This document shows, piece by piece, positions 41,720 to 53,625 of a stretch of 64,000 nucleotides of DNA. Position 1 is the stretch's first letter, and each line of letters starts with the position of its first letter. This DNA comes from Icerya purchasi (Eukaryota > Arthropoda > Insecta > Hemiptera > Monophlebidae), in contig CM077115.1 of assembly GCA_039619475.1 (NCBI GenBank), positions 593,551,643 to 593,615,642 of the forward strand. The letters are read 5' to 3'. Made by a program: the position numbers and the translations under genes. The notes below the pieces were generated by a model, which saw nothing but the letters and a program-made list of their open reading frames with translations, ran no database searches and was not told where the DNA came from.

Positions 41720-43276
41720 GAAGGAGAAGAAGCAATGTTTTTAGATGCCAAAAGCTTTAGGAAAGTTTCAGATAGCGAAGAAACTAATGGAAGAGAAGTG
41801 GAGAGAGAAGGATTAAAAGAAGCTAAAGAAGAAGGATTAGAGGTGCTAAGTGCGGAGTGACTACTTTTGATAGGAGAGGAATTGCCAAAGGAAGATACGG
41901 ATCTATTTAGTGCCCACCCATTAGAAGGAGAGGAAGACGGTTAGAAGGAAGCTTAGGAAATTGTGAAGGAGAATTGAAGTGGGGTTTAGGAGAAAAGAGT
42001 TTGTGGAAAGTGGGCGATTTAGGAGGAAGAGTGGATTTAGGCAGCGAAAGGGATGACGAAGGAGAAAAACTAGACGAAAAATGATTAGACCTGGAACGGA
42101 AAACATTTGGGTTTAATTTCCTCAGGGCGATATCAGCGAAGGAAAACGCAGAGGAAATACGATTTTCCTTTTTTAACTGGCAAGCTTCACTGAAATTTTT
42201 TAATTCCAATTGTTCAAGAAAGACTGAGCATTGGTGGTTGGTGGAATCATGAGAGCCTTCACAGTTAAGACATTTTAGTTGTACTGCAGGACTAGAGCAT
42301 TCATTAGCTCGGTGGAAGTCACCGCAGTTTTTTTTTTTTTTTGGTCCGAACAGAACAGTTCATTTGGCCAATCGCAGTTAACGCAACGGGGTTTACTGCG
42401 GCACATTTTTTCTGTATGACCGAAACGGAAGCAAGAGCGAAACTAGATGGGGGGTCTGACACTAGGTTCAACCGAACAACGAAGATGGAAGAAATGGAAT
42501 TTTGTTGGAAAGGAACTTAATTTCGATTAAAGGAATGGGGTGAGGTTCATCACCTTGACTTTTTTTAAGGCGTCGTATGGAAATAACAAGAACTGACAAG
42601 GAAACATCATTAAGTCGGTCGTCTTCAGAGAAATCAACCGGAATATCTCGAACAATACCAAAAGAAAAAAGAAGAGAACTAGGAATAAATGCTTTGAATT
42701 TATGACTATCTAAAAAAGTTTAGTCTAACAGAAATTCGTTGGCGGCGGAGATATCGATAAAAGTAACCGAAGTCTATTCCTGCTGGCTGGCACGATTTCG
42801 CTGATTGTAGTAGTCTTACGGAATAAAAATTTAGCAGCTGCGAAAGGATGCAGACTACCGATGTTTTTATCGGAGAGAGATTCCAGCACAACTTGAATAG
42901 AACCTCTGAAGCTGCTAGGGAAAAGATCGACATTACGCGCTGTTAAACTGTTATTGATAGCAGAGTTATCTTCATTGTTATTGTTACTATTGTTGTTTAT
43001 ATTATTAATGTTATTATTTTCAACTTTCGAGTCGTTGGGATTATTTTTATCGTCATCTTTTATTTTAAAATTTTCGATGGCGTTGCTGTCAACGACGGAG
43101 TTCGCCGAACTAACCAAGTAAGTTTACGAGAGACGAAACTCTTTAACCGGTAGATCTGATTTAGGAGAGACTGGGCTGGGGGGCTTTCGTTTATTGGAAG
43201 TATCCACCTCCATCACATTGAGGGAAAATGCGGGCTTGGAGGAAGCCGCCGTGCTACCTCCTTTAAACGAACTCAT
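41720..43276 (-). pseudogene. I-type LINE ORF1 (zinc-knuckle protein), broken
   Basis: It starts at 43276 (MSSFKGGSTAASSKPAF), followed by an Asn-rich and low-complexity region. CCHC-like knuckles lie at about 42240-42450 (CFRFGHTEKMCRSKPRC, CLNCEGSHDSTNHQC). After them come FLEQLELKNFSEACQLKKE and a Ser/Pro-rich tail. Several frame changes break it. ORF1 proteins bind the LINE RNA; knuckle placement and the ORF2 downstream support the assignment. The 41461-41720 stretch has the same strand bias and is probably ORF1 end or spacer. Confidence 0.75.
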
Positions 43277-43828
43277 CAGCTAATGTAACAATAGATAGTA
43301 AATAAGCTTACAGAAAATTATGGAAAAAAAAGAAAAAAACAAAACACGATACAAAGAGTAAAATGAGAAATAAAATGACGGAGAGAATCAATAAGAAACG
43401 TAAACCGCTACTAATAATTAAATTAAGCAAATAAAAGGGGGAACGAGCTCAGCGAAATCGGATCGTTATCAGTGCGTTAACAACGAGAACAATTAGTATA
43501 CGGATAAGATTTACGATAAACGAATAAAATTATCTAAAAACCGTTTGCGGACGAAACAATGAACGCGTATAACGACGTATTTATTCAAAAGTCAACGTTC
43601 TTTTAGTTTAATAAATACATATATTACTAAATTGAATGATAATAGGATCATAGTTAATTTAAACAAAACATTATTCGCGGTATACAATAATTTCACTACA
43701 CAGTTAAGACCTCTTGTGGGATCACAAATTATTTCAAACAAAAAAAAAAGTAATTAATCGTCTTTGCACTAAAATAGCCTCTATAACTTAAAAAAAAAGA
43801 ATTCATATATGATTTTTATGTATGAATA
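43277..43828. other. Probable LINE 5' UTR, then unrecognised AT-rich DNA
   Basis: To about 43560 the composition continues that of the LINE and may be its 5' UTR. Beyond that only AT-rich sequence with short A runs is seen. Confidence 0.4.
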
Positions 43829-43869
43829 TATATATATATATACTCGTATATATATATATATATATATAA
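43829..43869. repeat. (TA)n microsatellite
   Basis: Two TA runs separated by CTCG lie immediately before hairpin-repeat copy 2. Confidence 0.9.
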
Positions 43870-44180
43870 ACTCGGTAATTTTGGCCTCGCAAGGGGCTGT
43901 GCCCCTTGACCCCTCTTGCTTTTATTTATGTCTCTTTCTCTTCTATACTTTGTATAAAATGATCAAAATTTACAACGTAATTCTTACTGGCATCAACACA
44001 ACAAGAAAAACAAAACATAATCACAAAAATCCTATCCTAACATTTAACTTTCATTACATAAAATTAAGATATTGTTTCACTACATTTTTCGTTATATATT
44101 TCGTTACATAAAATTGGGACATTTTTTCCAAGGGGGGGGGGGTAGCCTAAGAATTACGTTGGAATTAATATATATATGTG
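43870..44180 (+). repeat. Unclassified hairpin repeat, copy 2
   Basis: It has the same block order as at 34.05 kb. CAAGGGGCTGTGCCCCTTG is here a perfect 8-bp hairpin (about 43890-43908). The inverted pair is TTACAACGTAATTCT (43970-43984) and AGAATTACGTTGGAA (44150-44164, one mismatch). A G9-G10 run and an AT repeat lie at the 3' end. The inner part differs in length from copy 1. Confidence 0.75.
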
Positions 44181-46949
44181 TGTGTGTAGATATATAAATG
44201 AATTCTGTTACGTAGTAAAAAAATAACTCCCGTGATCATAGAGCTTTGACTTCGAAACGCGTCAGGTAAATAAATATTAATTGACTGTTTTTATATCGGT
44301 GTGTTTTTACCCTATTACGAATAAAAGCAATGAGTGACAGAAAACTATATAACAATAAAAACCGATTAATGGGGTCGTGAAAAACTTTACCTTAATTCTC
44401 GTACAACATTTATTTGTTAACGATATTGTTTCTGTCTTTCTTCTTTACATCAACTTTACTGCGTGCGGGTATAAAATAGCTAAATGCGACCTTAGGTAAT
44501 AACAATTTCCGTTTCACGAAGTCATTTTTGTCACTTTACCGGGGAGGTGTAGAGAGTAACCACTCTATCTATGGTTCATGCAGGCATGCAATTGTAATAA
44601 CATGACATTGATTTCATTCGATAATCCGTACATGAAAATGCGAATATTTTGCAAGTTAAAAAAAAGTGAAAATCCTCACAATTCGTTAATCAGTTGAACT
44701 GCCGTCCCAAAAGTAGTCACAGCTATTCTGGCTTCTGAATAACAATTTGTTAGACAACAAATAATGTGACGTTCTTTCTGGAAGTAAATTATTTGAAGAG
44801 AGAATTGCATTTAGTAGACAGTGATGAAAATTAGGCATATAATAATTTTTATATGCGCTCAGAAAGAGAAAGAAAGAGCAGTTTCGAATTAAAATGAAGC
44901 AATACACACATTGGTTTACTAATGCAGGTAAGCGGAATTATAAATTTATTAGCATGAAAAGCGAACAATCACGGTATGTCGAACAGTTTTTATGCTTCAG
45001 AGGGTGTTCTGCTGGTTCAAAATACTTTTGTAAGTGTGTACAGTGCGGACAGCGTCTGTGTACTGTTATAGCGTCAGTGTATATGAGGAATAGTGAATTT
45101 TACAGGAAATTGTATTTAAAATGTTTTTCTAAAGCAACCTTCATATTCGGTTCGTTGTCGCTGGCGGCTGCTTTTAATTTGTCAAGGATCATTTAGCATT
45201 GTTTCGCACGGCGTTCTAATGACTGATGCATTCACCATCCGATAATGCCAGTGCACTCGTATACAATTAGTTAGTGAACCATTTAAAATTGTTTTTTCTA
45301 TCGTTGAAGGGGTCACCCGCCACTCCGCATAATACAACAATATTGGAGCGTTGAGAAACAACCTCCACCAGTCACCGGCTAAATAGCACTAACTGGCATC
45401 GGTTCTATATCTGATATTGCTTACTGTGCAAAATATTCTGCTCGAATTCGTATGTTTAATTTTGTATTCCTTCTTCCGCTGCGTACGTTTTCTTATGTTA
45501 TGACGTATCGGCACCGAGTGAAATAATCGGTACTTCATATAAGTCGATAAATTCTGTGTCGTGCGAAAAAGAAAACCGTACATTAATAAGACTGATAACA
45601 GAGGGCAATTAAAAATGGAGTCAGTTATTAGTTGAAGAAAGTTTCATCGAGTGGAAAATTGTATCACAGAAATAGTACAAAATTGCACTTATTCCGCTGC
45701 TAAAATGACTAAAATCTAGGAAAACTGCACATGTCGCGAGTGTCGTCATATGTACAGTTTCCAGTTTTCTTATATAATTGGAATGTTTCTTTTTGATATT
45801 GAGATTTTGTAAAAGCTTGCATTATCATTGCTAGTATTATTTAAAATCATTACTGACATGTTTTTTTTTTTTGGGATAGGTTATATACACACATACATGT
45901 ATATTATATATATTTTAAAAGGGCAATACTTTATTTAAAAGTAAAAATATTGTCGAAAAATACTTTTTTTTTGAAACTTTTTACTTATGCTATATATATA
46001 TACTATATATATATGTATACGTATTATAATAATATTTGACGGCACATTTGTACGACGCACGAACATCGATTTTCGTATTAATTGCCATTTCGCAATTCTT
46101 TAGGCTCGTTTTACAGCGAGGAATGTGAAATGCGAAATGTGTAATGTATTTTCTGAAAATCCATTACTATACATTTAACTGTAACACTGCCCATTGTAGC
46201 GAGAATCAGTATCGAAATAGTCGAAAGAGGCGAGCGAGGAAAAATAATTCCCCGCTCGGATCGCTAGCCGAGCAAGTTTTCCAAAACACATTTCAAGTGT
46301 TTCATATACATATTTTACATATGTATATAACATTTCTTTGCCATTTTTAATTTATGCATATGTACATATTTTTTGTTTGTAATTTGTATAAATATTTGAC
46401 AATTTTTTTAAGTAATTTCTATATAATGGAAATTTAAATGGTTAGGAAGTATGAATTTTTATACAATACGGAACACAACGATTTTAAAAATGTAAATATG
46501 AAAGATGACATAATTTCAAAAAAACTTGAAATAAAAAATGGTAAATTATTTTTCGTCTGCGTTTAAACTTTACATGCAGTTTTAAAATCTGTTGTTTTCA
46601 TAATAATGTAAAGTGATTAAATTAAAAGCATTAATTATATTGTAGTGTTTTAATTAGGATATTAAACCAATCAATTTTTACAATTAATTACAAAATTCAA
46701 CCCCAAAAAACTAAAAATTGTTATACTTTAGTAAAACAATAGTTATTTAATTTTTTGTACAAGGTATTTTATTTCGATGCTACCTAAATATATAAATGTA
46801 CTCTACTATTAGGTTTTATATAAAGTGATGATACAAAAGTTTGGAACAAGAAGTTCAGCGTTATTTATAAATCTAATATATGTATAAATTTTCGTTCTTT
46901 CAATAATTGTAACATTTATGCAGAGTTTGATTTTTAGGCTATATTAATA
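44181..46949. other. AT-rich sequence, no feature recognised
   Basis: About 2.8 kb. The 100-aa ORF at 44894 (plus) has four Cys in a CFRGCSAG...CKCVQC pattern but no family I recognise. Short TA-rich tracts occur at about 45890 and 45990. It could be host intergenic DNA or old repeats. Confidence 0.45.
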
Positions 46950-47586
46950 TACTAAGGCGTCGCCAGCCGATTAGCCGGGGGGGGAGACGAGTTGCCAGCC
47001 GCCAGGGGGGGAGCAAGATGATAGAAAAAGGATATGAGTTATAGGAAAAATAAAATTTATAAGTTGTAAAGGCTTAATATTTTATTAAACAAGAATAAAA
47101 TCTTAATTAAAACATAATATTCGTGGGCTTCTGGCAAATTGTTCTACTACTTTATTATAAACGTATTCCAAATTGTCCATGATTACGCGCCTATGAATAC
47201 TCATCGTAGCCAGTTGATTGAAAAGTTTCAAGACTCCAGGGAGAAAAGAAGCTGCCCCCCTGCCCACCAACAGGCAACGCCCATGTTGATAAGAATCAAC
47301 CTGATCAAGTTTCAACGTCTTGCTATTTAAGTTACGAGCATGGCGACCAAGGGCACCATGTCAACACTAAAATGCATGGCACCCTCGAAACACTTTTACG
47401 CGCGATCAAACAACTCTGAAGAAAGAAGAAATTATTGTATAGAATAAGTTGTGGAGTATGTTTCAGAAAATAGTATGCTCCAACAAAAATCGCAGTTTAC
47501 TAACACAGGAGATTGACAGTTCTGGGAAGAAAAAGGTGTTAAGGTTTTAAGGATTATTTGAAAATTAATCAATTAACAAATTAAAA

Positions 47587-48733
47587 GTGTTATTCATAGC
47601 TCCATTGAAAGAAGTCAATAAATACGTTGAATATGTACCTTGCACTGGACATTCTTTAAATTTAATCGGCGTTAAAAGCGTAGACTGTAATAATCTAGTG
47701 GCAAAATTTTTTTATTTAGTGCAAAAATTATATACTTTTTTCTCGGTGTCGACATACAGGTGGCAAAGATTAGTATCTGTCTTAAATAGTAAAGAGAAAC
47801 TGATAAAACCATTATCTGATACCAGATGATCAGCCCGAAGTGACGCCCTTGATGCTATTCGTGGAAGTTATTGCAGTATTTTAAAAGTTCTTTCGCAATT
47901 TTTGAATGATATATCGCAATCAAGTGTAATCAGACTTGAGTCTTCGAGTTTATTTAATAAACTAACTTAATTTGATAATATTTTTTTAACTATTATTTGG
48001 GATGACATATTATTAAAAATTAATTTAATTAGTAAAACTTTACAGAAAAGAAAATATAGACTTAGCTGTAATTGTGAACTTGTTCGATTCTCTAGAAAAA
48101 TATCTTCATAATTTGAGAAACAAGTTCGATGATTATATGGATTATATGAGGGAAACAAAAACATTTATTGAAAAAAATGAAATAACAATTATTGAAAAAA
48201 ACGATAGATTGAAAAAAAGAAAAATAAAGAAAGCAGGAAGTGTTAGATTAACGAGATTTGAGGGAAAAATCGATGATACCGTTTTTAACGAAATACATAA
48301 ACTTAAAATCGAAATTTTTTATCCGATTGTTGATTCTGTTTGCGTTATTATTAAAAAACAAAACTTAGCATATCATTACATGACAATTTTAGTTGTTTTT
48401 TTTTGCATTTACAAGATATGGCGGATGAAACAATAAAGAAAAACTGTATGTAAATTTTACTTAGAACCATCAGAAAAGAAAAGCAGTTTGTCTATAACGG
48501 TCTTGTACATCCGAATAAAAACAGAATTTATAGTTTCTAGCTTTCCCAATATAGAAATATGCTTTCGAATATTTTCAAGTATGATGGTCACAAATTGCAC
48601 TGGGGAAAAAAGTTTTTCAGCACTCAAGTTTCTAAATAATCAGCATAGAAGCACAATGTTTGATAAAAGACTAAATAGTTTAACAATAATGTTTATTGAA
48701 TATCTGATCTATTTTGGAAAGGATAAATTTTGA
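47587..48733 (+). pseudogene. hAT transposase (ZMYM1-like), broken into several frames
   Basis: Three pieces line up with ZMYM1/hAT-type transposases. The first has YVPCTGHSLNLIGVKS, FFSVSTYRWQRLVSVL and LSDTR. The second is a middle region with DSLEKYLHNLRNKFDDYMD and a KLKIEIFYPIVDSV block. The third is the hAT dimerisation end (FPNIEICFRIFSSMMVTN, then GEKSFSALKFLNN and RSTM). The N-terminal half with the first catalytic Asp is missing or unreadable. Several stops and frameshifts show it is dead. Confidence 0.72.
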
Positions 48734-48989
48734 AAATATTACCATCTTTGAATTTGCACTGAAAAATGCAGAAGAAAATTGTAAATTATTGTACTTTTTA
48801 ATGTAATAAAAACTCCTTTAATCATTTCTTTATTAATTAAACATTAATATATTGCTCAAAAACCCGACGTAAAATATTATGGAATTTTATTCATACTGAC
48901 AATATGTTTCAATTTCACAATTATTGGTTTATTAAAAGAAAGTATTTACATTTTATGTTTGTAATTTATTTTTATATTTTTAAATATTC

Positions 48990-49270
48990 TGAACTGCGCA
49001 GCCAGTCTAGCAATCTGGGATCACGAGTTCGAATCTCGGGTTGGAATGGAAAAAATGTGCTAATGATTCAGTGGACCGTAAAAGAACAGCAACGCGGCCT
49101 CTTGCTCCTTGTAGGGCCTATGGGAATTTATACATATATTCAGATATATATATATATATGTATTCTGAATTAATTTTTTTTATTCCATCTTAAGGGGTCC
49201 CCTCGAGACGGGGACCCTAAGCACGGGATTCGTCGGCTTACGGGTAAAGATGGAACTGGGTTAGCGAAAA
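48990..49270 (+). mobile_element. Candidate SINE piece with pol III B box
   Basis: CTGCGCAGCCAGTCTAGCAA is followed by GGATCACGAGTTCGAATCTC (B box about 49025-49037) with a CGAG/CTCG T-arm. A unique-looking body with a (TA) tract follows, then a GC-rich block with GGGGTCCCCTCGAGACGGGG. A box A is not clear and no target duplication was found, so this may be a truncated SINE or a tRNA-derived fragment. Confidence 0.45.
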
Positions 49271-49483
49271 ACATATGTGGCACCTTTATCTGTTTGCAGT
49301 TCTCTGAATTTTACATATGCATATGTGCATGTATATGCATTTACTCAAACAGATATGAAAGGCACCCCCTCCCCTCTTTTCATCAAGATAGATAAAATTC
49401 CACTATTCCGAAATTTTAGGCTAACATTTTTGAAGTATTTAAGATAAGGTTTGGCCATATTAGTAGCTTCCGACGCCTTAGTA

Positions 49484-50539
49484 TAACCTATGTATAACGT
49501 AAAAACCGTAATTTCTAAAAATTATTATTTTTTCTCCCAAAAAAATAAATATCTTTATAAGAAAAAAATCAGCTCATATAACACTATAGGACTATTATGT
49601 GCGATTTTTTTTCAGTTAGTCATAATGTGCACTTTATCTGCTTTTGAAACACTTCCAAAGTATTTAAAATGCAGAAAGTTTGTTTATTAAGAGGGTTGCA
49701 AGTAATTTTTTTTAAAGGTACATATTTTTTTATGGCAAATACAATGATTTAAAGAGAAAAATAAATTTCGGCTGGAGTCCTAGCGAAAAATTCAAAAAAA
49801 ACGAATTTTTGGGGTTTTTTAAAGGTTTTTGGTCGATAATATAGTAAAATTGATAACGCCATAAGATTCTACAGGAACATGTATGACACTTTTAGGAATA
49901 ATATTGTGTCGTCATTGAAAAATTCAGCAAATAAAATAATTCCAGACAAGTCGGCCCAGCTTATAGTATACATTTGTAAAAATCTAGCTTAATTCGAACT
50001 CAAACACTTTTTCAGTCGTTTGACGACTTTCATAAGAAATTCGTTTAAAAAGTATCGTTCGTTGAACATGAAAATTGTCGGCCAGGATCGTTAATAATGT
50101 AAGATAGAATCGTTATTTGAGGTCACTGATTATTAGGTAAACACACATAAGCGACATATAGTTGGTTGTTGGACGTAAATAATTTAACGTTAATACACGC
50201 AATTCGATTTAATTGTGCTTCCGGTTCGGAGTAAAAATAGTTTTTAGTTTTCAAAATTTTCTATAAATCGTTTACTATTTTAAAGTCTTAGCAATTCGAA
50301 TTCGTTAATTAAAAATTATACGAACCTTCTGAAACACGAATAGTAGATAATATGTACATCATAATGTTGTACGATGATCAATTTTAGAAAGCTGGTTCAC
50401 CTAATGTATTTTAAAAGAACGTATTTTATGATTACTGACACTAGAGGATTCTTTTTTCACCTGCATTGAAGATAATTATCACTAGAGAGCGCAGCTGTCA
50501 CATCGAGAATTATTCTTTTTTTTTTATTATTATTATTTA
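49484..50539. other. AT-rich sequence, no feature recognised
   Basis: Only short ORFs with no motif (for example 66 aa at 49490) are present. It lies between the hAT right end and the LINE fragment. Confidence 0.5.
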
Positions 50540-51060
50540 GGCTCGCTGACAAAGAACATTGACCCATGTTCGACAAGAACGAAAAGTATTGCTGAATTAA
50601 TTATTTAAATTCGTATGCGGTCAGATATCGCATCAATTAAGGATACAATAGAAGCGGCAACCGTTAACGAAGGAAAGAAGAGAATCAGATGCAGCACTAT
50701 GGGGAGCAGGAATATTAAGTTTCAGAAGTTGAGAGTAGAGAAGTAAACGTTCGGACGACAGTGTGGAACATTCGAAAAGAGTGTGGTTAGAATTACATTC
50801 GTGAATATCATTTGGAGGATGTAGCGGACATTAAGGAGAGTCTGAAAATCGATAGCGAGATGAAGGAAGCAAACTATGATCGAAACGCAATCGACATAAA
50901 GAGGAAATAAAATAGCGCTGCAAAGACGGAAATTCATGAAACCAAGGATTAACTGGAAGATACAGCTGAATAGAAAAATTTAAGAGGAAAATTGGTTAGA
51001 AAAAGAGGAAGGATATATGAGTGTGGCCAAAACCTATAATGGAATTTTTTAGATAATGCA
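50540..51060 (-). pseudogene. I-type LINE 3' end (sense part of a twin-primed copy)
   Basis: The minus strand encodes RFDHSLLPSSRYRF, then HECNSNHTLFEC, then LLYSQLLKLNIPAPHSAASD. It aligns well with the C terminus of the LINE at 34.95-35.3 kb (FGHSLLPSSLFRYS, CDPDHVMFRC, FYSSLLQIGIPTPYSASF). The 3' UTR shares AACATTG..C..TGTTCGACAAGAACG-like sequence. It ends in an A-rich tail (poly-T on plus, 50518-50540). Confidence 0.8.
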
Positions 51061-51149
51061 AGTAAATTATTAGCAGTGAACTTATTAATGGGGAGTCGTT
51101 TATGTCTAGGAGTCCTTAAGCGTCTTCCAGTTTCTTCCTCAAAAATTAT

Positions 51150-51612
51150 TTCATCCTACTCCACCGTACTTCAGAATTAGCGTTCCTTTTCATTCTCTTC
51201 TTTATACTGACGGATCGAAGGGTCCTCACGGCGTTGGAGCATACTTCCTATATTCTGTTCACAACTACTTTGAAGGTTATAGACTTCCTCCGGCTTGCTC
51301 TATTTTCTTTGCAGAGTCTATTGCGATTTTAAGAGCCATTCTTTACATATCCTTAGTACGAGACAATAATAAATTCCTAATTATCTGTGATGCTAAAAGT
51401 GTTTTATAAACTATATCATCTGTTTTTCCTCATCCTTCTTGTGATCCTATCATTCTTCGTATTCGCTCGATTATTCATAACTTTTTCCAAACTTAGCACA
51501 TTCAGATTGAGTCCCTTTGCATTCCAGGCCATGTTGGTGTAGAAGGAAATGAAAGAGTTGATCAGTTATCTCGTGGTGCAGAATTATTCTTTAAGGACCA
51601 TAAACTGTGATT
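51150..51612 (+). pseudogene. LINE RNase H domain, inverted part of the same copy
   Basis: The plus strand encodes FYTDGSKGPHGVGAYF, FFAESIAILRAILYI, IICDAKSVL (then a TAA) and CIPGHVGVEGNERVDQLSRG. These are the Asp, Glu, Asp and final His/Asp blocks of a LINE RNase H. In an intact element this domain lies just upstream of the segment at 50540-51060, but here it is in opposite orientation. Confidence 0.85.
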
Positions 51613-53204
51613 TAGTCTCGTGATTACCATGCATTTATTTTTACTTTTTGAAGTCTTTTACTTTTCCATTCTTTCAATACAAAATCACGAAATATGTTCT
51701 TTTAAAATATCTGTCTCATTTAAAAATAGTGCTTTCACATACCAACCGTGAGGGGGAGGAACTACCGAAATGAGACTTTTAAAGAATGCGTGTGAGATCA
51801 TCCAAGAAGAAACGGTATTTTTTGTAAATATTTTTTTAATAAAATTCAGGTGTTCACTTATATAATTACAGACATTAATATTACAGCGTGCTTTTCTAGT
51901 TCTATATGCACGTTGTGCAAGTCCGTTCAATAAGTATCTTCATATTATCGTATGCTCACTCTTTATGGCTTATGAGTAAGAAGCCTTTTGAGCTATTATC
52001 TAGCTATCTCACGGCGGCCCAGTCCGCCGTGTCCACTGAATGTCACAAAGTAAATATACTTGTTGACAAAATAATGTATATTTACTAATACTAATAAAAT
52101 TATAACACTTGATTTTTTTTTTTTTATGACTAGTATGATTAATATCTTATTATCGAACATGGAAACAAAAACTATTCACAACTAATCGACAACAAACAGC
52201 AATTATTAAAAAATACATATATAATTCTTCCAGAAAACGATTTAATTAAAAATTGTCGCGGGTCCGCTGACATCCAACGCTTCGATAATGGTACTCTATC
52301 AGAGTAAAAACGGATACTGATTAATTGACGAACGACCGCAAGACTCGCGAAAACCCAGGTAGTCGATCAGCTGTCGGTACTGCCCGACCAGTCGCAACGA
52401 CACATCATACTTATCATACGCGTAATTTTTGGCGAAATTACGTCGCTTTAGTCGGGCAGTGTATCCGCGTCTAGCCTTAGTTAATTTTACGTTATTATAA
52501 TTGTGTTGGTACGGCATCGGAATTAGATTCCAACTTCCCAACCGTTCGGACCATTTAATATCAACTATGTTACTTTACTCGGTCCGAACATTACGAGAGA
52601 AATATATACGGAATACTATGCTACGTTGATCGATAATAAATAAAATAAGGAATATAAAATTTAATCTATGTTTTTCATTTCCCACAGCATAGTAAAGCCA
52701 GAATTCCAAACACAAAATCGATATTTTATTCATGTTACTCACTGTAGGCTCATGACAATATTAACTCTGAAAACACTGCAGCAGAAAAGAAGGAGGAGGA
52801 AAATATCGAAACCAAGGTAACTGGATTACAACGAGAATTACCCGAGAAGATTAAACATCGCAATGCTGTAGTATATACGCCTGATCCGTTCGATATATCC
52901 GATGTAAAAAGTTTCGCTTTCGCAATATTAGCAAAATTCGCCTACCCGCGACACTCGATAACGAAGCTTCGAATATTAGAAAGAATTTATTGTAGTTTTG
53001 GTTATTTATCTAGTCATCTGATTAATGAAGGCCCAAACTAGATCTAGTCAGGCCATTTTTGATTGATTTCCCGCAATTTGCGAATTTATTATTATTTTTT
53101 TAGTCAATTTCATCGTCTACTAAGTGACGGTGTGACCGTGTCCGACGGGTTTGGTTGCCGCTCTGTGTTTATTTTGTTTTCCCATCACTATTGAGGTGCA
53201 GTGC
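51613..53204. other. No recognised gene; possible solo LTR
   Basis: An 80-aa minus ORF at 52299-52541 has no motif I know. The stretch from TGTCGCGGGTCCGCTGACAT (about 52255) to the AATAAATAAAATAAGG region (about 52640) has the look of an LTR with a poly(A) signal, but no paired copy is in the window. The rest is AT-rich. Confidence 0.35.
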
Positions 53205-53625
53205 GCGTAGGATTTGTAAATCCTCTAAAGGTAATCCCATTTTATTTAACATCTGGCGGCGTTTTTGGGGGCGGCTACAGCGTGTGAATCAGTGCGACTC
53301 GGAAAGTCATGATCTTGTTTTACGTTATTCACAGAGTCTTCTTAGAATTTCATATATTTTTTCCATCTCTTCTAGTGGTATGTCCACAATACCTACGCGG
53401 CTTGTGCGAGGTAGTAATTCCTTTAAAGGTAAATCCATTTTCTTTAACATCTGGCGGCGACTGTAGTGCGCCTGGAAACGTGTGAATCATTGGAACTCGG
53501 ATAGTTCATTTATTTCGACGTTATCCACAGAATTCTTTTCCAAGTTATGCCTTCGGTGTTCTTGTTGACTTTTTCTATCTTTTTCCGTGGTATGTCCACA
53601 AAATCCTACGCAAGTGAGCCTGCAC
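53205..53625 (+). repeat. Two degenerate ~200-bp direct repeats
   Basis: Blocks recur in order: CTAAAGGTAATCCCATTTTA / TTAAAGGTAAATCCATTTTC (53226, 53424) then TTTAACATCTGGCGGCG. Next are ACGTTATTCACAGAGTCTT / ACGTTATCCACAGAATTCTT (about 53322, 53518), and GTGGTATGTCCACAA (about 53376, 53588). The period is 196-212 bp. A weaker third partial (TTATTTCGGCTTCGTCTACAGAA) lies near 53751. Confidence 0.75.

Larger units (their letters stand above)
34866..43560 (-). mobile_element. I-type LINE (with RNase H), long but decayed, interrupted by a BEL/Pao element
   Basis: On the minus strand from right to left: ORF1 with zinc knuckles, then (after the BEL/Pao insert) ORF2 endonuclease, RT, RNase H and a C-terminal Cys/His segment, then a 3' end near 34.87 kb. 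The order endonuclease-RT-RNase H is that of the I group. Base composition is strongly pyrimidine-biased on the coding strand (Ser/Phe/Leu-rich protein). Right and left limits are approximate. Confidence 0.78.
46950..49483 (+). mobile_element. hAT-like DNA transposon relic
   Basis: The ends carry a 13-bp perfect inverted repeat: TACTAAGGCGTCG (46950-46962) and CGACGCCTTAGTA (49471-49483). The left end continues CCAGCC then a G run, the style of many hAT ends (GGCGT...CCAGC...GGGG). The transposase remnant lies inside in the same unit. A clear 8-bp target duplication is not seen. A tRNA-like SINE piece sits inside near the right end. Confidence 0.65.

Noticed and set aside
44894..45196. A 100-aa Cys-containing ORF as a zinc-finger gene
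   Set aside because: Cys spacing fits no finger family I know and there is no supporting context.
49282..49365. An inverted pair (CACCTTTATCTGTTTG / CAAACAGATATGAAAGG) as terminal repeats of a small transposon
   Set aside because: The match is imperfect, the ends are not flanked by a duplication, and the enclosed 40 bp is low-complexity.
52299..52541. An 80-aa minus ORF as a small gene
   Set aside because: Arg/Tyr-rich with no motif, located in sequence that looks like a possible solo LTR.
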